Of a DNA stretch of 64,000 bases, positions 8,877-18,497 are shown piece by piece. Below the pieces are notes generated by a model, which ran no database searches, was not told where the DNA came from, and worked only from the letters and a program-made list of their open reading frames with translations. The DNA is from PMP191F sp047602185 (GTDB taxonomy: Bacteria > Bacteroidota > Bacteroidia > Chitinophagales > Chitinophagaceae): positions 4,650,001 through 4,714,000 of the forward strand of contig JASGHY010000001.1 in assembly GCA_047602185.1 (NCBI GenBank), given 5' to 3'. Each line of letters opens with the position of its first letter. Position 1 is the first letter of the stretch. The translations under genes and the position numbers were made by a program.

Positions 8877-10025
8877 TTAACTGAACAGCTCCAGGTATTC
8901 TTTTTTCAGATCGGAGCCTGTAATATATTCATTTGCAAACTGCCAGGTTGAGCGACAGAAGCCCTCAAATTGTTCCTGGTTCCAGGCTGCCGCCTCCCGG
9001 ATAGCATTTATATACTGTATTTCGTCCGACAGCTCAATATCAAAACCAGCACGCTTTCCGGCTAATTGACGCCAGGGAGTCTGGTTGCTGATCAATACAG
9101 GCCTTCCACACATCATAGACTCAAAAATCACATGGCCAAAATTCTCTCCGTGTGTAGGTAATATGAACAAATGATGTGCTGCATAAATCGCAGGCAACTG
9201 CCCTGCAGGTATTGCACCTTTGTATTGAACAGTAATATTTGCCGGTAGTTGCTCAATTATCTGCTGGCAGCGTTCCCAGTATGCCTGGGCTTCAACAGGT
9301 CCTACAATTGTCAGCTCGATATCAATATCATGTATCTGTCGCAATAACTCCAGCGCATATAGCAGGTTCTTTTTAGGTGAAATCCGCGACACGAAAATAC
9401 AACGCAACCTGCCTGGCTCTTTACTTGTGTATTGCAATGGTTGTTGCTGAAAAGATGGGAAATTTTTGATCAGTCTAACTTTGGTTGTATTACCAAATAT
9501 TTTCCTGATATCCCCAACCTCCGTTACATCTGTAGCATGAAATACAATCTTTTTTTGCAGCCCCGATAAACGAAATGCATTAAAAAAAATGCGCTTTTTG
9601 AGTTTACCGAACTGTATAGCACCTTGATGCAACATACCCCTCGGAGCAAGTATAAGCTTCGATGAAATATGTTTTGAAGTAATTTTTGCAACCAGCGGTG
9701 TTATAGTAAACCAAGGAGAAAACATGCTATTGAGATAAATGCAATGAGGCTGTATCTCTTCAATAACATTTTTGATTGTTTTGTATCGGAGGTTTTGGGG
9801 CGACAGGTATAAGACCTGTATGTTATTACCAAAATGATTCCAGGTGTCCGGCTGTATATCTTCGTAAGCAGAACTGCTACCAAGATCACGATCACGGGTT
9901 ACTACATATACAGTACGATGCTGTTGCAATGAACCTGCAAGGCTCATACAGGACTGTACCATGCCTCCTGCTTTATATCCTGGCACGAACCAATCTACAA
10001 AAATGAGAAGCTTTTGTGTTTTCAA
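8877..10025 (-). CDS. Family 4 glycosyltransferase, second tandem copy
   Basis: Paralogue of the adjacent downstream gene, with the same motifs: GMVQSCMSLAG, LAPRGMLHQGA, FVSRISPKKN and GENFGHVIFESMMCGRPVL. I place the start at a TTG (10025-10023). This gives MKTQKLLIFVDWF, matching the N-terminus of the sister protein; the longer frame from a GTG at 10082 would add 19 unconserved residues. The protein is then 382 residues. About 105 bp without a gene separate the copies. The divergence is substantial, so the duplication is old. Confidence 0.87.
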   Translation of the reverse strand: MKTQKLLIFVDWFVPGYKAGGMVQSCMSLAGSLQQHRTVYVVTRDRDLGSSSAYEDIQPDTWNHFGNNIQVLYLSPQNLRYKTIKNVIEEIQPHCIYLNSMFSPWFTITPLVAKITSKHISSKLILAPRGMLHQGAIQFGKLKKRIFFNAFRLSGLQKKIVFHATDVTEVGDIRKIFGNTTKVRLIKNFPSFQQQPLQYTSKEPGRLRCIFVSRISPKKNLLYALELLRQIHDIDIELTIVGPVEAQAYWERCQQIIEQLPANITVQYKGAIPAGQLPAIYAAHHLFILPTHGENFGHVIFESMMCGRPVLISNQTPWRQLAGKRAGFDIELSDEIQYINAIREAAAWNQEQFEGFCRSTWQFANEYITGSDLKKEYLELFS

Positions 10026-10213
10026 TAATAATACAGATATTAAGTAAGCACATTCACCCGTCAAAGAGGCAAACCTATGCACACTTCCTGCCAGTTAGTT
10101 AACGCCCCCGTTAAAATCCAATTAAAATCGGATATCCCTTATAGGTATTTACACTTAAACCACTAGGCGCTTTCTATAATATCTGCTCTTTAACTAAGCG
10201 ATGACCGTTACTC

Positions 10214-11233
10214 TCAAACGCTTACATTATTGTTTCTTATAATCTGCTCGTATAAGGATATATAGCTATCGGCTATTACCTGTGCATCAAACCTGCGTGC
10301 GTTTTCAATTCCATATTGTATCAACTGCTTGCGATATGCTTCATCTTTTATGATCTGCATAATTCCCCGTCGTATAGATGCCACATTAAAAGGATCTACC
10401 AGGCAAGCTGCTTTACCAGCCACTTCGGGCATAGAATGCACATTGCTGGTAATTACCGGGCGTCCTACAAGATTAGCTTCTATAACAGGCATTCCAAAGC
10501 CTTCGTATGTGGAGGCAAAACTGAGCATGTCACATTGTATATATTCCTCAATCAATTCTTCCTGCGTTAAATCATAAAGATTTACATAATCAACACCAGC
10601 TTGTTCCAATTGTTGTTTTATTTCATCATTCAACCGCCCGATAATACGCAACTGACAAGGAATGTCTTTTATTGCCTCTATTAACCGGGGGAGATTTTTG
10701 TTAGGTGTTGTACCTACTTGCAGAATGACAGGTCTTTCTGCATTAAACGTATGGGGGCTATATGTAAATTTCTCTGAAACTGCTACAGGGACAACGCGAA
10801 TGTTCTTTTCTGGGTAACTCACATACTTCAACATAGCGCTCTTGGTAGCTTCTGATACCACAGTCACGATTGTACAACGTTTCAGCGGTAGTGTAAACCA
10901 AAAATATTTCAGTAACCGATGTTTCAGTCCTGTACTGGCAGCCAACATCCCACAATCGTGTACCGTTAAAATTGTTTTCTTCTTATTCAGCAGGATCGCA
11001 GCAAAATGTACATCCCCTGTAATATGATTTACATCACCCTGATTTCGGAAAGCCTGCCAGACAATTTTTATCCTATTGATAATTCCTTTACTATACCAGG
11101 AAAAAACCTTGTGTACAGGTATTAATGAAGCCGGCATTCTTTTCCGTACATCATTAAAAATAAACTCAATGCTTGTATGAAATGGAAAAGGCTTCCTGTG
11201 AAAAAAAACTACCGCTCCTTGCTTTACTACCAT
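10214..11233 (-). CDS. Family 4 glycosyltransferase (mannosyltransferase-like)
   Basis: A 339-residue GT-B protein with a short N-domain. Visible motifs are LTVHDCGML at about 115, VSEATKSAMLKY at 150, LQVGTTPNKNLPRLIEAI (the donor-binding start of the C-domain) and STYEGFGMPVIEANLVGRPVI (E-x7-E). The start is taken as the ATG at 11233, not the TTG just before it. The ten-base gap to the next gene indicates co-transcription. Substrate not assignable. Confidence 0.88.
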   Translation of the reverse strand: MVVKQGAVVFFHRKPFPFHTSIEFIFNDVRKRMPASLIPVHKVFSWYSKGIINRIKIVWQAFRNQGDVNHITGDVHFAAILLNKKKTILTVHDCGMLAASTGLKHRLLKYFWFTLPLKRCTIVTVVSEATKSAMLKYVSYPEKNIRVVPVAVSEKFTYSPHTFNAERPVILQVGTTPNKNLPRLIEAIKDIPCQLRIIGRLNDEIKQQLEQAGVDYVNLYDLTQEELIEEYIQCDMLSFASTYEGFGMPVIEANLVGRPVITSNVHSMPEVAGKAACLVDPFNVASIRRGIMQIIKDEAYRKQLIQYGIENARRFDAQVIADSYISLYEQIIRNNNVSV

Positions 11234-11243
11234 CAAATGCTGC

Positions 11244-12512
11244 TTATTGTATATGACCAGATCTTTTACAGATATCTTTTATTACTACACCTACTTCGCC
11301 ATAGTAGTTTTCCCAGGTATATTCCATCGCAACCTCTCTTGCTTTTTTTCCCTGTATTTCTAATTGTATTCTGTCTTTGTACCAATATTCAATCACAGTT
11401 TGCAACGCATCAGCATCCCCTGTATCAATTACTATCCCACCACCCTTACGAACAGCATCCTTACTTCCCGTATTCTCTGTAACGATTACGGGGGTGCCGC
11501 AAGCCATAGCCTCCAATACCGTCATTGCCCAGGAATCAAGATATGAGGGAAACACAAATACATCTGCCGCCTGATACTGCTTCACCAAGTCTTCATGTGG
11601 CATAAATGCGAGGCACTTAAGGCGCTTTATTTTGCTCTTTTGCTTTACTATCGCTTCCGTTTCTGCCAACGGCCCTATTACTGTTAAGTCCAACTCATAT
11701 CCCTGTGCTTCCATTTGTCCTACAACCTGCAGCAATAGTCCAAGTCCTTTGCGCGTCATATCTGTACCACAAATCAACAGGCGAAGAGGTCCGGCAGTCG
11801 AGTATTTTTTCTTTGGTTCAAATAACTGTACATCAAAACCAAGATGTACTTCGTATAGCTTATCTGCAGGTATTCCCTTATCAATCATTGTTTGCCGGGC
11901 AAACGATGATAATGTAATAATATAATCAGCGCAATCATATTCAGCCTGTTTACGTGCCTGTATAAATGGCAACTGTGGATTCTCAAGAATGTAATGCATT
12001 GCATCAAACTGGCCTGCTATATCATCTATTGCTTCATAATGAACCTGGGCAAGATCCAGTATAGTGGTTATTCCCTGTCGCTTTGCCTCTTTGAAAGTTT
12101 CTACACTTGAAATCTCGTAACCTATTACAAAGGAAGGCCTATTTCTGTGAAGTATATTTGAAACAAAAGCATCATGTTTTTCTTCAAACCCAAGCAACGC
12201 TTTCTCTCTATTGTTTCCAAAAGGTAAACGTTCGCTGATCTCTTTGACAACTACACTAACAGGATTCGTTATAATTTCAATCTTGCCAACGAAAGAAAAC
12301 GATTTCTTCCTGATCTCATTCGCTATTTTAGATCGTATTGAAGTAGGTAATAGCTTTAACCACGCGGGCATTTGCTGCCACCACATAGGAGAACAAAAGG
12401 TAATAGCAAACTCCTGCTTCAGTAAACCCTGTATCAAGCGGTGAACATATTGCTTGTTAGAATGTGAAACAAGTATGCTATTATTCGATCTGGGGTATAT
12501 TCTTTTCAACAA
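11244..12512 (-). CDS. Family 4 glycosyltransferase, TTG start
   Basis: A 422-residue GT-B transferase. The C-domain begins at about LRLLICGTDMTRKGLGLLL. The catalytic region is FVFPSYLDSWAMTVLEAMACGTPVIV, where the first Glu of the usual EGFG is replaced by Ser-Asp-Ser (LDSW). The only start that keeps the N-domain (LVSHSNKQYVHRLIQGL) is a TTG at 12512, which directly abuts the TGA of the upstream polymerase gene. That arrangement suggests translational coupling. Donor unknown. Confidence 0.87.
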   Translation of the reverse strand: MLKRIYPRSNNSILVSHSNKQYVHRLIQGLLKQEFAITFCSPMWWQQMPAWLKLLPTSIRSKIANEIRKKSFSFVGKIEIITNPVSVVVKEISERLPFGNNREKALLGFEEKHDAFVSNILHRNRPSFVIGYEISSVETFKEAKRQGITTILDLAQVHYEAIDDIAGQFDAMHYILENPQLPFIQARKQAEYDCADYIITLSSFARQTMIDKGIPADKLYEVHLGFDVQLFEPKKKYSTAGPLRLLICGTDMTRKGLGLLLQVVGQMEAQGYELDLTVIGPLAETEAIVKQKSKIKRLKCLAFMPHEDLVKQYQAADVFVFPSYLDSWAMTVLEAMACGTPVIVTENTGSKDAVRKGGGIVIDTGDADALQTVIEYWYKDRIQLEIQGKKAREVAMEYTWENYYGEVGVVIKDICKRSGHIQ

Positions 12513-13823
12513 TCAGGTATAAACATGGTGACGGGAATAACCTGGTAGCTTTGCTGTAGCAGGCTCTTTTGCATAGGTATTATCCAGCAGCATTAGTCCC
12601 AGGAAAAAAAAGATACTGTTATAAACATTAAATATGATAGGTATAAACAAGAAAATATATACCAGGATAACTCCTTTGGCAAAAACAGGCATCCTCAGCC
12701 GCCTGAATAAAAACACAAATAAGAATATTCTGAACAAGTAAAGTACAAATCCCCCTTCTAATATTATGCGAGCGCCTTCTTCCTCGTAGTAACCATATTC
12801 CTGCACGTATTTAGATGTTCCGAAGGTAGCTGTTGCTCCCTGATAGGTAGCTCCCAAACCAACTCCAATGACGGGGTAGCTTCCTGTAAAGAATACGATA
12901 TCTTCAAGTGGCCCCAGGATACGGGTTCTCTCTTCACCTACCGAGCGGGTTGCCTGTACTCGATTATCAAAATTACTCCAGGCAGCTTCAGCTTTTTTCC
13001 CTATACCCAGACGGTCACCCAGGAAAAAGTTAGCAATAGCTGCAACACCCAATATCAATACAAACTGCAATAAAAGCCTTGACACTTTTTTCGCCTGTCG
13101 CCCCTCAGTAACCAGCATTACTATGATAAGAAAAAAATATGTGTAAACAGTAGTTCTCGACGCAGACATAAGTGCCACAATCATACCTGCAACTGTGAGA
13201 AAGGTGATCAGGAAACCATTATACCCTCTTCTAAGCAATGTCCATAAAAGAAAATTAAAGAAGAGCATAAACGCATAGAATCCACCCAGGTAGCTAAATG
13301 TGCCTGCAATACGAACGTAAGAACCAAAAGAGGCAATTCCAGCCACTTGTTCTTTATCTGCATAACGATTCAGAAAGTGATCCGATGGCAAACTATATTG
13401 TAAAAATCCAAGCACTATTTCTACTACCGAAAAAATGATCGCAACATTAATAAGCACCTTCGTATCCACTATACTCCTGTTATATATATACACACCCGCT
13501 AAAAACCAAAAGCCAAAATGCAGGAGAAATCCTAAAGTCCCATGCATTACTGTCATGTTCATAGGATTTAAGGCAAGCAATACCAATAATGCTATATATA
13601 TGACATACAGGGGGGTTTTAAGTGGACTATTTAAACCGCCCAGCCAAAATATGCCTGCCAATGGCATTACTAACTGAACTAACAAAATAACATTTCCTAC
13701 TGCACTGTTATCAACAAATATCCATTTCCGCAATACTCCACTAAGTACTGAGAAAAGAAATAGGAAAACATAAAACACCGACAGTTTTCGCCCTGCCTTT
13801 ATCTGTTTATCTGTAGAATACAT
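12513..13823 (-). CDS. O-antigen/capsule polymerase-like membrane protein (Wzy-like)
   Basis: A 436-residue integral inner-membrane protein with about ten hydrophobic segments. It has a large hydrophilic loop at about 265-320 (KKAEAAWSNFDNRVQATRSVGEERTR) and the ASRTTVYTYF segment near 235, both arranged as in Wzy/WaaL-family polymerases. Expected role is block polymerisation of lipid-linked repeat units at the periplasmic face. No Wzx flippase was found nearby, although an ABC exporter is present. The assignment rests on topology and context; an O-antigen ligase function is possible. Confidence 0.75.
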   Translation of the reverse strand: MYSTDKQIKAGRKLSVFYVFLFLFSVLSGVLRKWIFVDNSAVGNVILLVQLVMPLAGIFWLGGLNSPLKTPLYVIYIALLVLLALNPMNMTVMHGTLGFLLHFGFWFLAGVYIYNRSIVDTKVLINVAIIFSVVEIVLGFLQYSLPSDHFLNRYADKEQVAGIASFGSYVRIAGTFSYLGGFYAFMLFFNFLLWTLLRRGYNGFLITFLTVAGMIVALMSASRTTVYTYFFLIIVMLVTEGRQAKKVSRLLLQFVLILGVAAIANFFLGDRLGIGKKAEAAWSNFDNRVQATRSVGEERTRILGPLEDIVFFTGSYPVIGVGLGATYQGATATFGTSKYVQEYGYYEEEGARIILEGGFVLYLFRIFLFVFLFRRLRMPVFAKGVILVYIFLFIPIIFNVYNSIFFFLGLMLLDNTYAKEPATAKLPGYSRHHVYT

Positions 13824-13844
13824 TCCTTGAATGAATATTAACTA

Positions 13845-14972
13845 TCAAATGCTGGATTGCAGGAATAAAATGAGGTCTTTTGTAATAGTATCCCAGCTCA
13901 ATAAATGATTCCAGTCATCCCGTTCATTTTCAACGATTCGGCGATCTGATTTCAATAACACAGCAACTTCCTGAGCAGCGATTTCCGGGTTATTGCCTTC
14001 CGTTAAGATCACCTGCTTGCTTTGCAACAATAACTGGTTGTTCAAATCACCACGTGTTCCAACTACTGGTAAACCCGTTACCAGCGCAGCAGCCAATGAA
14101 CCGCTTTTATTACAACTGCCACCTCTACCTTTATTATCAACAGGATCCGGCAGGTAAAACACATCTGCCGTTTTAAGATAAGTTAGTACCTCTTTTTGCG
14201 TAAGATACCCTGTTATAAATACATTAGAATCTAATTCTTTTAATACATCCGCCTGCTTGGGTTTACCACAAAATAACAATTTCGTTTGCGGTAACTCTTT
14301 TAATACCCTGCTGAACATTGCAACTATAATATTAGCGTCTCTCACACCATATGTTGCAACAATTTTTTCTTTTCGGGGAGCAATACTGTTACGCAATATA
14401 TTCACCTCATCTTCACTGCTTGAGATCTCTGTATCAAAGTTGGGAGGAACAGGTATCACTGCAATTGGCTTACTGGTATACTTTAAAAGATAGTCCCTAT
14501 AAAACTCAATGCTCGTCACAAAACGTTCTGCATTATAACATATTCCATAAGCTATCAAACGCTGAATGAACCCTATAGGGTAGCTTTTCTTAGATGTCCA
14601 CGTGTAGCGTATCTTGACCTCATGAAAATTCACACAAACATTTAAACCACTCTTCCTGAGCTTGTAAACCAGGAAAGGCAATTCTACCGGAACGCCCCAT
14701 TTATTAAAAGCATAAGGTACATAAGGTATTATTACCTGGTCGGGTTGCAGATTCTTTGTTTGGAGCAATGCTTTATTATATCCCTTACTATTCCATTTCT
14801 CAATTATCGGATAAGTATCAGGATGCTTTTGCTCAACAATCTCTTTTTTAGCCGGGCAAATTACATGCACTTTATGTCCCAGTTTCCTTAATGCCTGCAC
14901 CTGGAAAAAAGTATGATCGCCTACGCCATCTACAACAGGAGGATAATTGTGTACAATAAATACAATTTTCAT
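13845..14972 (-). CDS. Family 4 glycosyltransferase
   Basis: A 375-residue GT-B protein beginning MKIVFIVHNYPPVVDGVGDH, the usual GT4 glycine loop. ATG 14972 is preferred: it overlaps the preceding gene's stop by four bases (ATGA) and removes 14 unconserved residues read from that gene. The C-domain includes LFCGKPKQADVL and YLPDPVDNKGRGGSCNKSGSLAAALVTGLPVVGT. The last stretch departs from the canonical E-x7-E, having Asn-Lys-Ser-Gly in place of the acidic pair. Substrate unknown. Confidence 0.86.
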   Translation of the reverse strand: MKIVFIVHNYPPVVDGVGDHTFFQVQALRKLGHKVHVICPAKKEIVEQKHPDTYPIIEKWNSKGYNKALLQTKNLQPDQVIIPYVPYAFNKWGVPVELPFLVYKLRKSGLNVCVNFHEVKIRYTWTSKKSYPIGFIQRLIAYGICYNAERFVTSIEFYRDYLLKYTSKPIAVIPVPPNFDTEISSSEDEVNILRNSIAPRKEKIVATYGVRDANIIVAMFSRVLKELPQTKLLFCGKPKQADVLKELDSNVFITGYLTQKEVLTYLKTADVFYLPDPVDNKGRGGSCNKSGSLAAALVTGLPVVGTRGDLNNQLLLQSKQVILTEGNNPEIAAQEVAVLLKSDRRIVENERDDWNHLLSWDTITKDLILFLQSSI

Positions 14973-15535
14973 GTAGTTCTCACCCCCAATTTCCTGGCAG
15001 GGACCCCTCCCCATATTTCATTTGCCGGCACTGACTTTGTAACAACAGCACCTGCCGCTACAATAGCACCTTTGCCAATACTTATACCCTTTAACACTAC
15101 AACATTTGCGCCTATCCAAACATCGCTCTCTATACGGATAGGGCTTCCCGGGCAATCCTGAGTCCGTATCAGGCTATTGATAGATGTGCCGTGATCATGA
15201 TCAACAAATCTGCATCCAGATGCAATCAGGCAATCATTCCCAACTTCAATACCATATTTAATATTAAACTCCACACCACTCCCAATAAATGAGCGATCAC
15301 CAATAGAAATGATATCACGTTGCGGAGAATAAACGCCATCGTACTTGAAAAAAATATGACGCTCAAGCATGCACGCTGCACCTATAGTGACCTTATGTGG
15401 CCACGTAAAATACAGCTTCGAAAAGACTGTATTCTGACCTATTCTTGCCCCCCTCATTACATAGTTACATCGCCTAAAAAAGCGTAATAATTCATCACCC
15501 TTTTTTTTGACAACGTATAACAATTTATACATCAT
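14969..15535 (-). CDS. Hexapeptide-repeat acyltransferase
   Basis: A 188-residue left-handed beta-helix enzyme; hexad repeats run from about residue 30 (GARIGQNTVFSKL) to 180. The acetyl-transfer His lies in VDHDHGT, and the C-terminal GGVPARKLGVR is typical of sugar O-acetyltransferases of the WbbJ/CysE group. Overlaps the next gene by four bases. The sugar acceptor is unknown. Confidence 0.85.
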   Translation of the reverse strand: MMYKLLYVVKKKGDELLRFFRRCNYVMRGARIGQNTVFSKLYFTWPHKVTIGAACMLERHIFFKYDGVYSPQRDIISIGDRSFIGSGVEFNIKYGIEVGNDCLIASGCRFVDHDHGTSINSLIRTQDCPGSPIRIESDVWIGANVVVLKGISIGKGAIVAAGAVVTKSVPANEIWGGVPARKLGVRTT

Positions 15536-15545
15536 AGTGTAACTC

Positions 15546-16544
15546 TTAATCCTGTTTTCCTTTTAATAACCTGATTAAAAAAGAAGGTAGTAACCTATTA
15601 AAGGTTGAGTAGGTTCTAAGTTGTTGTAATGAATATTTTCCGTTGAAACAGAAAGCTGCATACCTGACTATATCACCCAATGATTTATGACCGGATAATT
15701 CCCGAAAATATATCATGCGGGTTTTATGATGCAATGCATACAAATTCCTGATTAACTGAGGATAGCTATCATCCTTATCAATGAGATCGTAAATTGCCTG
15801 TGAAGAATTGCCCAGCCTCTTGTATTTAGCATCTGCCGTCATCTTTTTCACTGTATAGTTGGCCGAGTGCCCTCTCCATACCGAAAGAGGTTTATCAATA
15901 AAATAACTATCTCCTTTATTCAACATGCCTAATACCAGCATTTCATCAATGTACATATCTACACCATCAGGAATAGATATTTTTTTCAATACATCAGCTC
16001 TCGCAGCAAAGGTTGAACCGCCGCCCAACAGAAAACGCCTGTTATAAAAATGTAACAAGAGCTGTCGACCATCGCTTTTCTGATTAGCAATATGTGTGGG
16101 AATCTCTTCCTGGCCCGTTTCTTTTCCATCAATTATAAATAGCGCAGGGTTTGCGATATGCACTATATTATCATCAGCCTCAAATAGTTTTACAACTGCT
16201 GATAATTTACCCGGTAAAAAGTAATCATCAGCATCAAGGTTGAAAATATATTTGCCTTTGCTTAGCTGAATTGCTTTACTGGTCGCATTTGCTTTCCCTT
16301 TATTTTCCTGGTAATAGTAACTAATGGTTTGTTCTTCAATCCACCGTTTAAGTATATCGCCAGTATTGTCTGAAGAACCATCATCAACTACAATAATCTC
16401 AATCTTATCCTTAGGGTAATCCTGCGCTAAAATGCTATTGATTGCTTCTTTTATAAAAAAAGCATAATTATAGGTTGGTATAATAACGGAAATAAGTGGG
16501 TAGGTTTCGTTGCTACTAGTCATTTTTCTACCAATTAAAATCAT
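15546..16544 (-). CDS. Family 2 glycosyltransferase
   Basis: A 332-residue GT-A protein. LISVIIPTYNYAFFIKEAINS near residue 18, VVDDGSSDNTGD at about 52 (nucleotide binding) and FNLDADDYFLPGK (DxD) are all intact. Residues 200-230 (DMYIDEMLVLGMLNKG) hold the acidic ED-type base region. The ATG overlaps the upstream gene's TGA by four bases. It lacks membrane helices, so it is probably a cytosolic peripheral enzyme. Confidence 0.88.
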   Translation of the reverse strand: MILIGRKMTSSNETYPLISVIIPTYNYAFFIKEAINSILAQDYPKDKIEIIVVDDGSSDNTGDILKRWIEEQTISYYYQENKGKANATSKAIQLSKGKYIFNLDADDYFLPGKLSAVVKLFEADDNIVHIANPALFIIDGKETGQEEIPTHIANQKSDGRQLLLHFYNRRFLLGGGSTFAARADVLKKISIPDGVDMYIDEMLVLGMLNKGDSYFIDKPLSVWRGHSANYTVKKMTADAKYKRLGNSSQAIYDLIDKDDSYPQLIRNLYALHHKTRMIYFRELSGHKSLGDIVRYAAFCFNGKYSLQQLRTYSTFNRLLPSFLIRLLKGKQD

Positions 16545-17548
16545 TTTCGCCCTGAGTGTCTCATTTTATGATAAAAGTCATATGCAGTATCAATAATTTT
16601 CCCTGCAACCCGATGAGGAAGCGGCTGCTTTTTTATAGACTTCTCAGAAATACCGGCAACTCCATTTTTGATTGCCTGCTGACGATAATACTCCCAATCT
16701 ACTCCCCATATATTATCGAGATAAAACTTTTGTTCTCCATAATGACTAAAATGTTTAAGTACCTCATAGTCATGCCAGGAGATTCTTACATCCCCTACAT
16801 TTTTCACATCTATATTTTTTGCAAGCCAACCATCAGTCCATTCTGCAGGAACCCGCTCTTTCTTTGAGCTATCAACAAAATTATCAATATCAAAAAAACA
16901 TTTATACCACTTCCTGCGAAGATGCACCCGTGAAGTCTGATAAATATTTTCGGTTACCGAATAAAACCTGAGTTTGGCAGATTGAGCACGTGGGCGTGTA
17001 AAAGCATAGTGCATAAATTTTATATTATGCTCATTGAATCGAACTTCAGGGATTAAAGATGGCACTCGTTTGCTATGTACCTTTTTAGCCTCATGATGTG
17101 ACGCCCCATCATCTACATATCCTAACGCAAAGTAGTTATCGCGCCAACGCATACAATACTCCATTCCCTCCAGCATGTCGGGCTTTTCAAAATATATTGT
17201 GGTACCCTCCGGTAACTGCTTAATAACTTCCCAATATGCAGGTTGCAAACTATCTGCTGCCAGAATTTCATCTGCATCCAATGCCATTAGTATCCGCTTG
17301 TCATCTGGAAACATACTACGGGCTGTATTGATCAATAGTTTTTGGCGATCATCTTCATTATAGGTCTGCTGTATGTTTTCAATAACTGTAACCTTAGGAA
17401 ATTTCTTGCAAAGTGCTACACTTTCGTCACCGGAAGCCTGATCTGCGATTATTATATGATCTGCAAAAAGACTGGTTATTGACAGGAACTTTTCCAATAT
17501 CCACGCTTCATTCTTAACAGGTGTGAGAACTATGATTTTGCCAACCAT
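16541..17548 (-). CDS. Family 2-like glycosyltransferase
   Basis: A 335-residue protein with MVGKIIVLTPVKNEAWILEKFL and IIADQASGDESVALCKKFP at the N-terminus, and LMALDADEIL (DxD) near residue 95. These are the hallmarks of the divergent GT2 group related to WaaE/KdtX. The second half (FMHYAFTRPRAQSAKLRFYSV) resembles the acceptor part of that group. It could be a beta-1,4-type transferase, but the substrate cannot be read from the sequence. Confidence 0.82.
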   Translation of the reverse strand: MVGKIIVLTPVKNEAWILEKFLSITSLFADHIIIADQASGDESVALCKKFPKVTVIENIQQTYNEDDRQKLLINTARSMFPDDKRILMALDADEILAADSLQPAYWEVIKQLPEGTTIYFEKPDMLEGMEYCMRWRDNYFALGYVDDGASHHEAKKVHSKRVPSLIPEVRFNEHNIKFMHYAFTRPRAQSAKLRFYSVTENIYQTSRVHLRRKWYKCFFDIDNFVDSSKKERVPAEWTDGWLAKNIDVKNVGDVRISWHDYEVLKHFSHYGEQKFYLDNIWGVDWEYYRQQAIKNGVAGISEKSIKKQPLPHRVAGKIIDTAYDFYHKMRHSGRK

Positions 17549-17653
17549 TTTATTTAATACAATTTATAACAAGAACAGGTTAAAATATACTGGCTACTAC
17601 TAAAGTCTGTGTATAACAACCGATATCATTGTAATAGTATCAAAATCACAAAG

Positions 17654-18484
17654 CTATGCTTTTCCTTTTGCGACTATAGGGAGCATTTTTACTAATACAA
17701 AAGCATGGTACACTACCTCCCGAAAACGTAACTGTAATATCCTTTTAGGAATAAGACGCATATGCATAAACATTCCTTTCCTTATCTGCAAAGGCACTTC
17801 ACCGGGAGTATGCTTAGTAACAAAAAGAAGCCAGTTCTTTAATTCTTTATCTATATTTTTTATCTTCTTGCTCAACTGTACTTTTCTTACAGGATGTATT
17901 ACAGTTGCTTTGGGAATAAAAGGAACTATCGTATTTTGTTGCACGCGTATGTAAATATCCTGATCTTCCTGAGCTGCCAGCAGAAATGTTTCATCAAACC
18001 CTTTTATCTGATGAAAAAGTTTTTTCTCTATGCAGATATTTGCCGACCAGAAAACGCCCCCCTTTTCATTAACAGGGCATTCAGCCATATCTTTATTTAA
18101 TAGCTCTTTATCATCCGGTAAGATAGCTCCTTCAAAAGCCCTGCTATCTTTATTTAGCTGAATAGCATTCCAGTACTCCTGCAAAAGTCTTTCGTCAGGA
18201 ACGCAATCATCATCTATAAAAATCAACCACTCGCCTTTTGCTAAACCAGCACCATGATTACGGTTTGCTGCCGGCCCTCTACCAGGGCCTTTACTCCACC
18301 TGGCCGGTGCATACTTTTCTACGACCAGCTTTTCTGCGCTATTTATATTCCCATCATCTGTTACGATTAATTCACAGCTATCGGCAGTATTATTAAACTC
18401 AATAACCTGAGGCAATAATTGTCCGAGACAGAGCTCAAGCATATCATTACGGTTACAGGTGGGTATAATTACAGATATCTTCAT
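17654..18484 (-). CDS. Family 2 glycosyltransferase
   Basis: A 276-residue GT-A enzyme. It opens with MKISVIIPTCNRNDMLELCL, has VTDDGNINSAEK for nucleotide binding and LIFIDDDCVPDERLL (DDD metal motif) near residue 95. GPAANRNHGAGLAKGEW precedes the metal motif as in chondroitin-synthase-like GT2 domains. QEDQDIYIRVQ near 185 supplies the acidic base. It lies 14 bp upstream of the next GT4 gene. Confidence 0.88.
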   Translation of the reverse strand: MKISVIIPTCNRNDMLELCLGQLLPQVIEFNNTADSCELIVTDDGNINSAEKLVVEKYAPARWSKGPGRGPAANRNHGAGLAKGEWLIFIDDDCVPDERLLQEYWNAIQLNKDSRAFEGAILPDDKELLNKDMAECPVNEKGGVFWSANICIEKKLFHQIKGFDETFLLAAQEDQDIYIRVQQNTIVPFIPKATVIHPVRKVQLSKKIKNIDKELKNWLLFVTKHTPGEVPLQIRKGMFMHMRLIPKRILQLRFREVVYHAFVLVKMLPIVAKGKA

Positions 18485-18497
18485 GTAATGATCTCTA

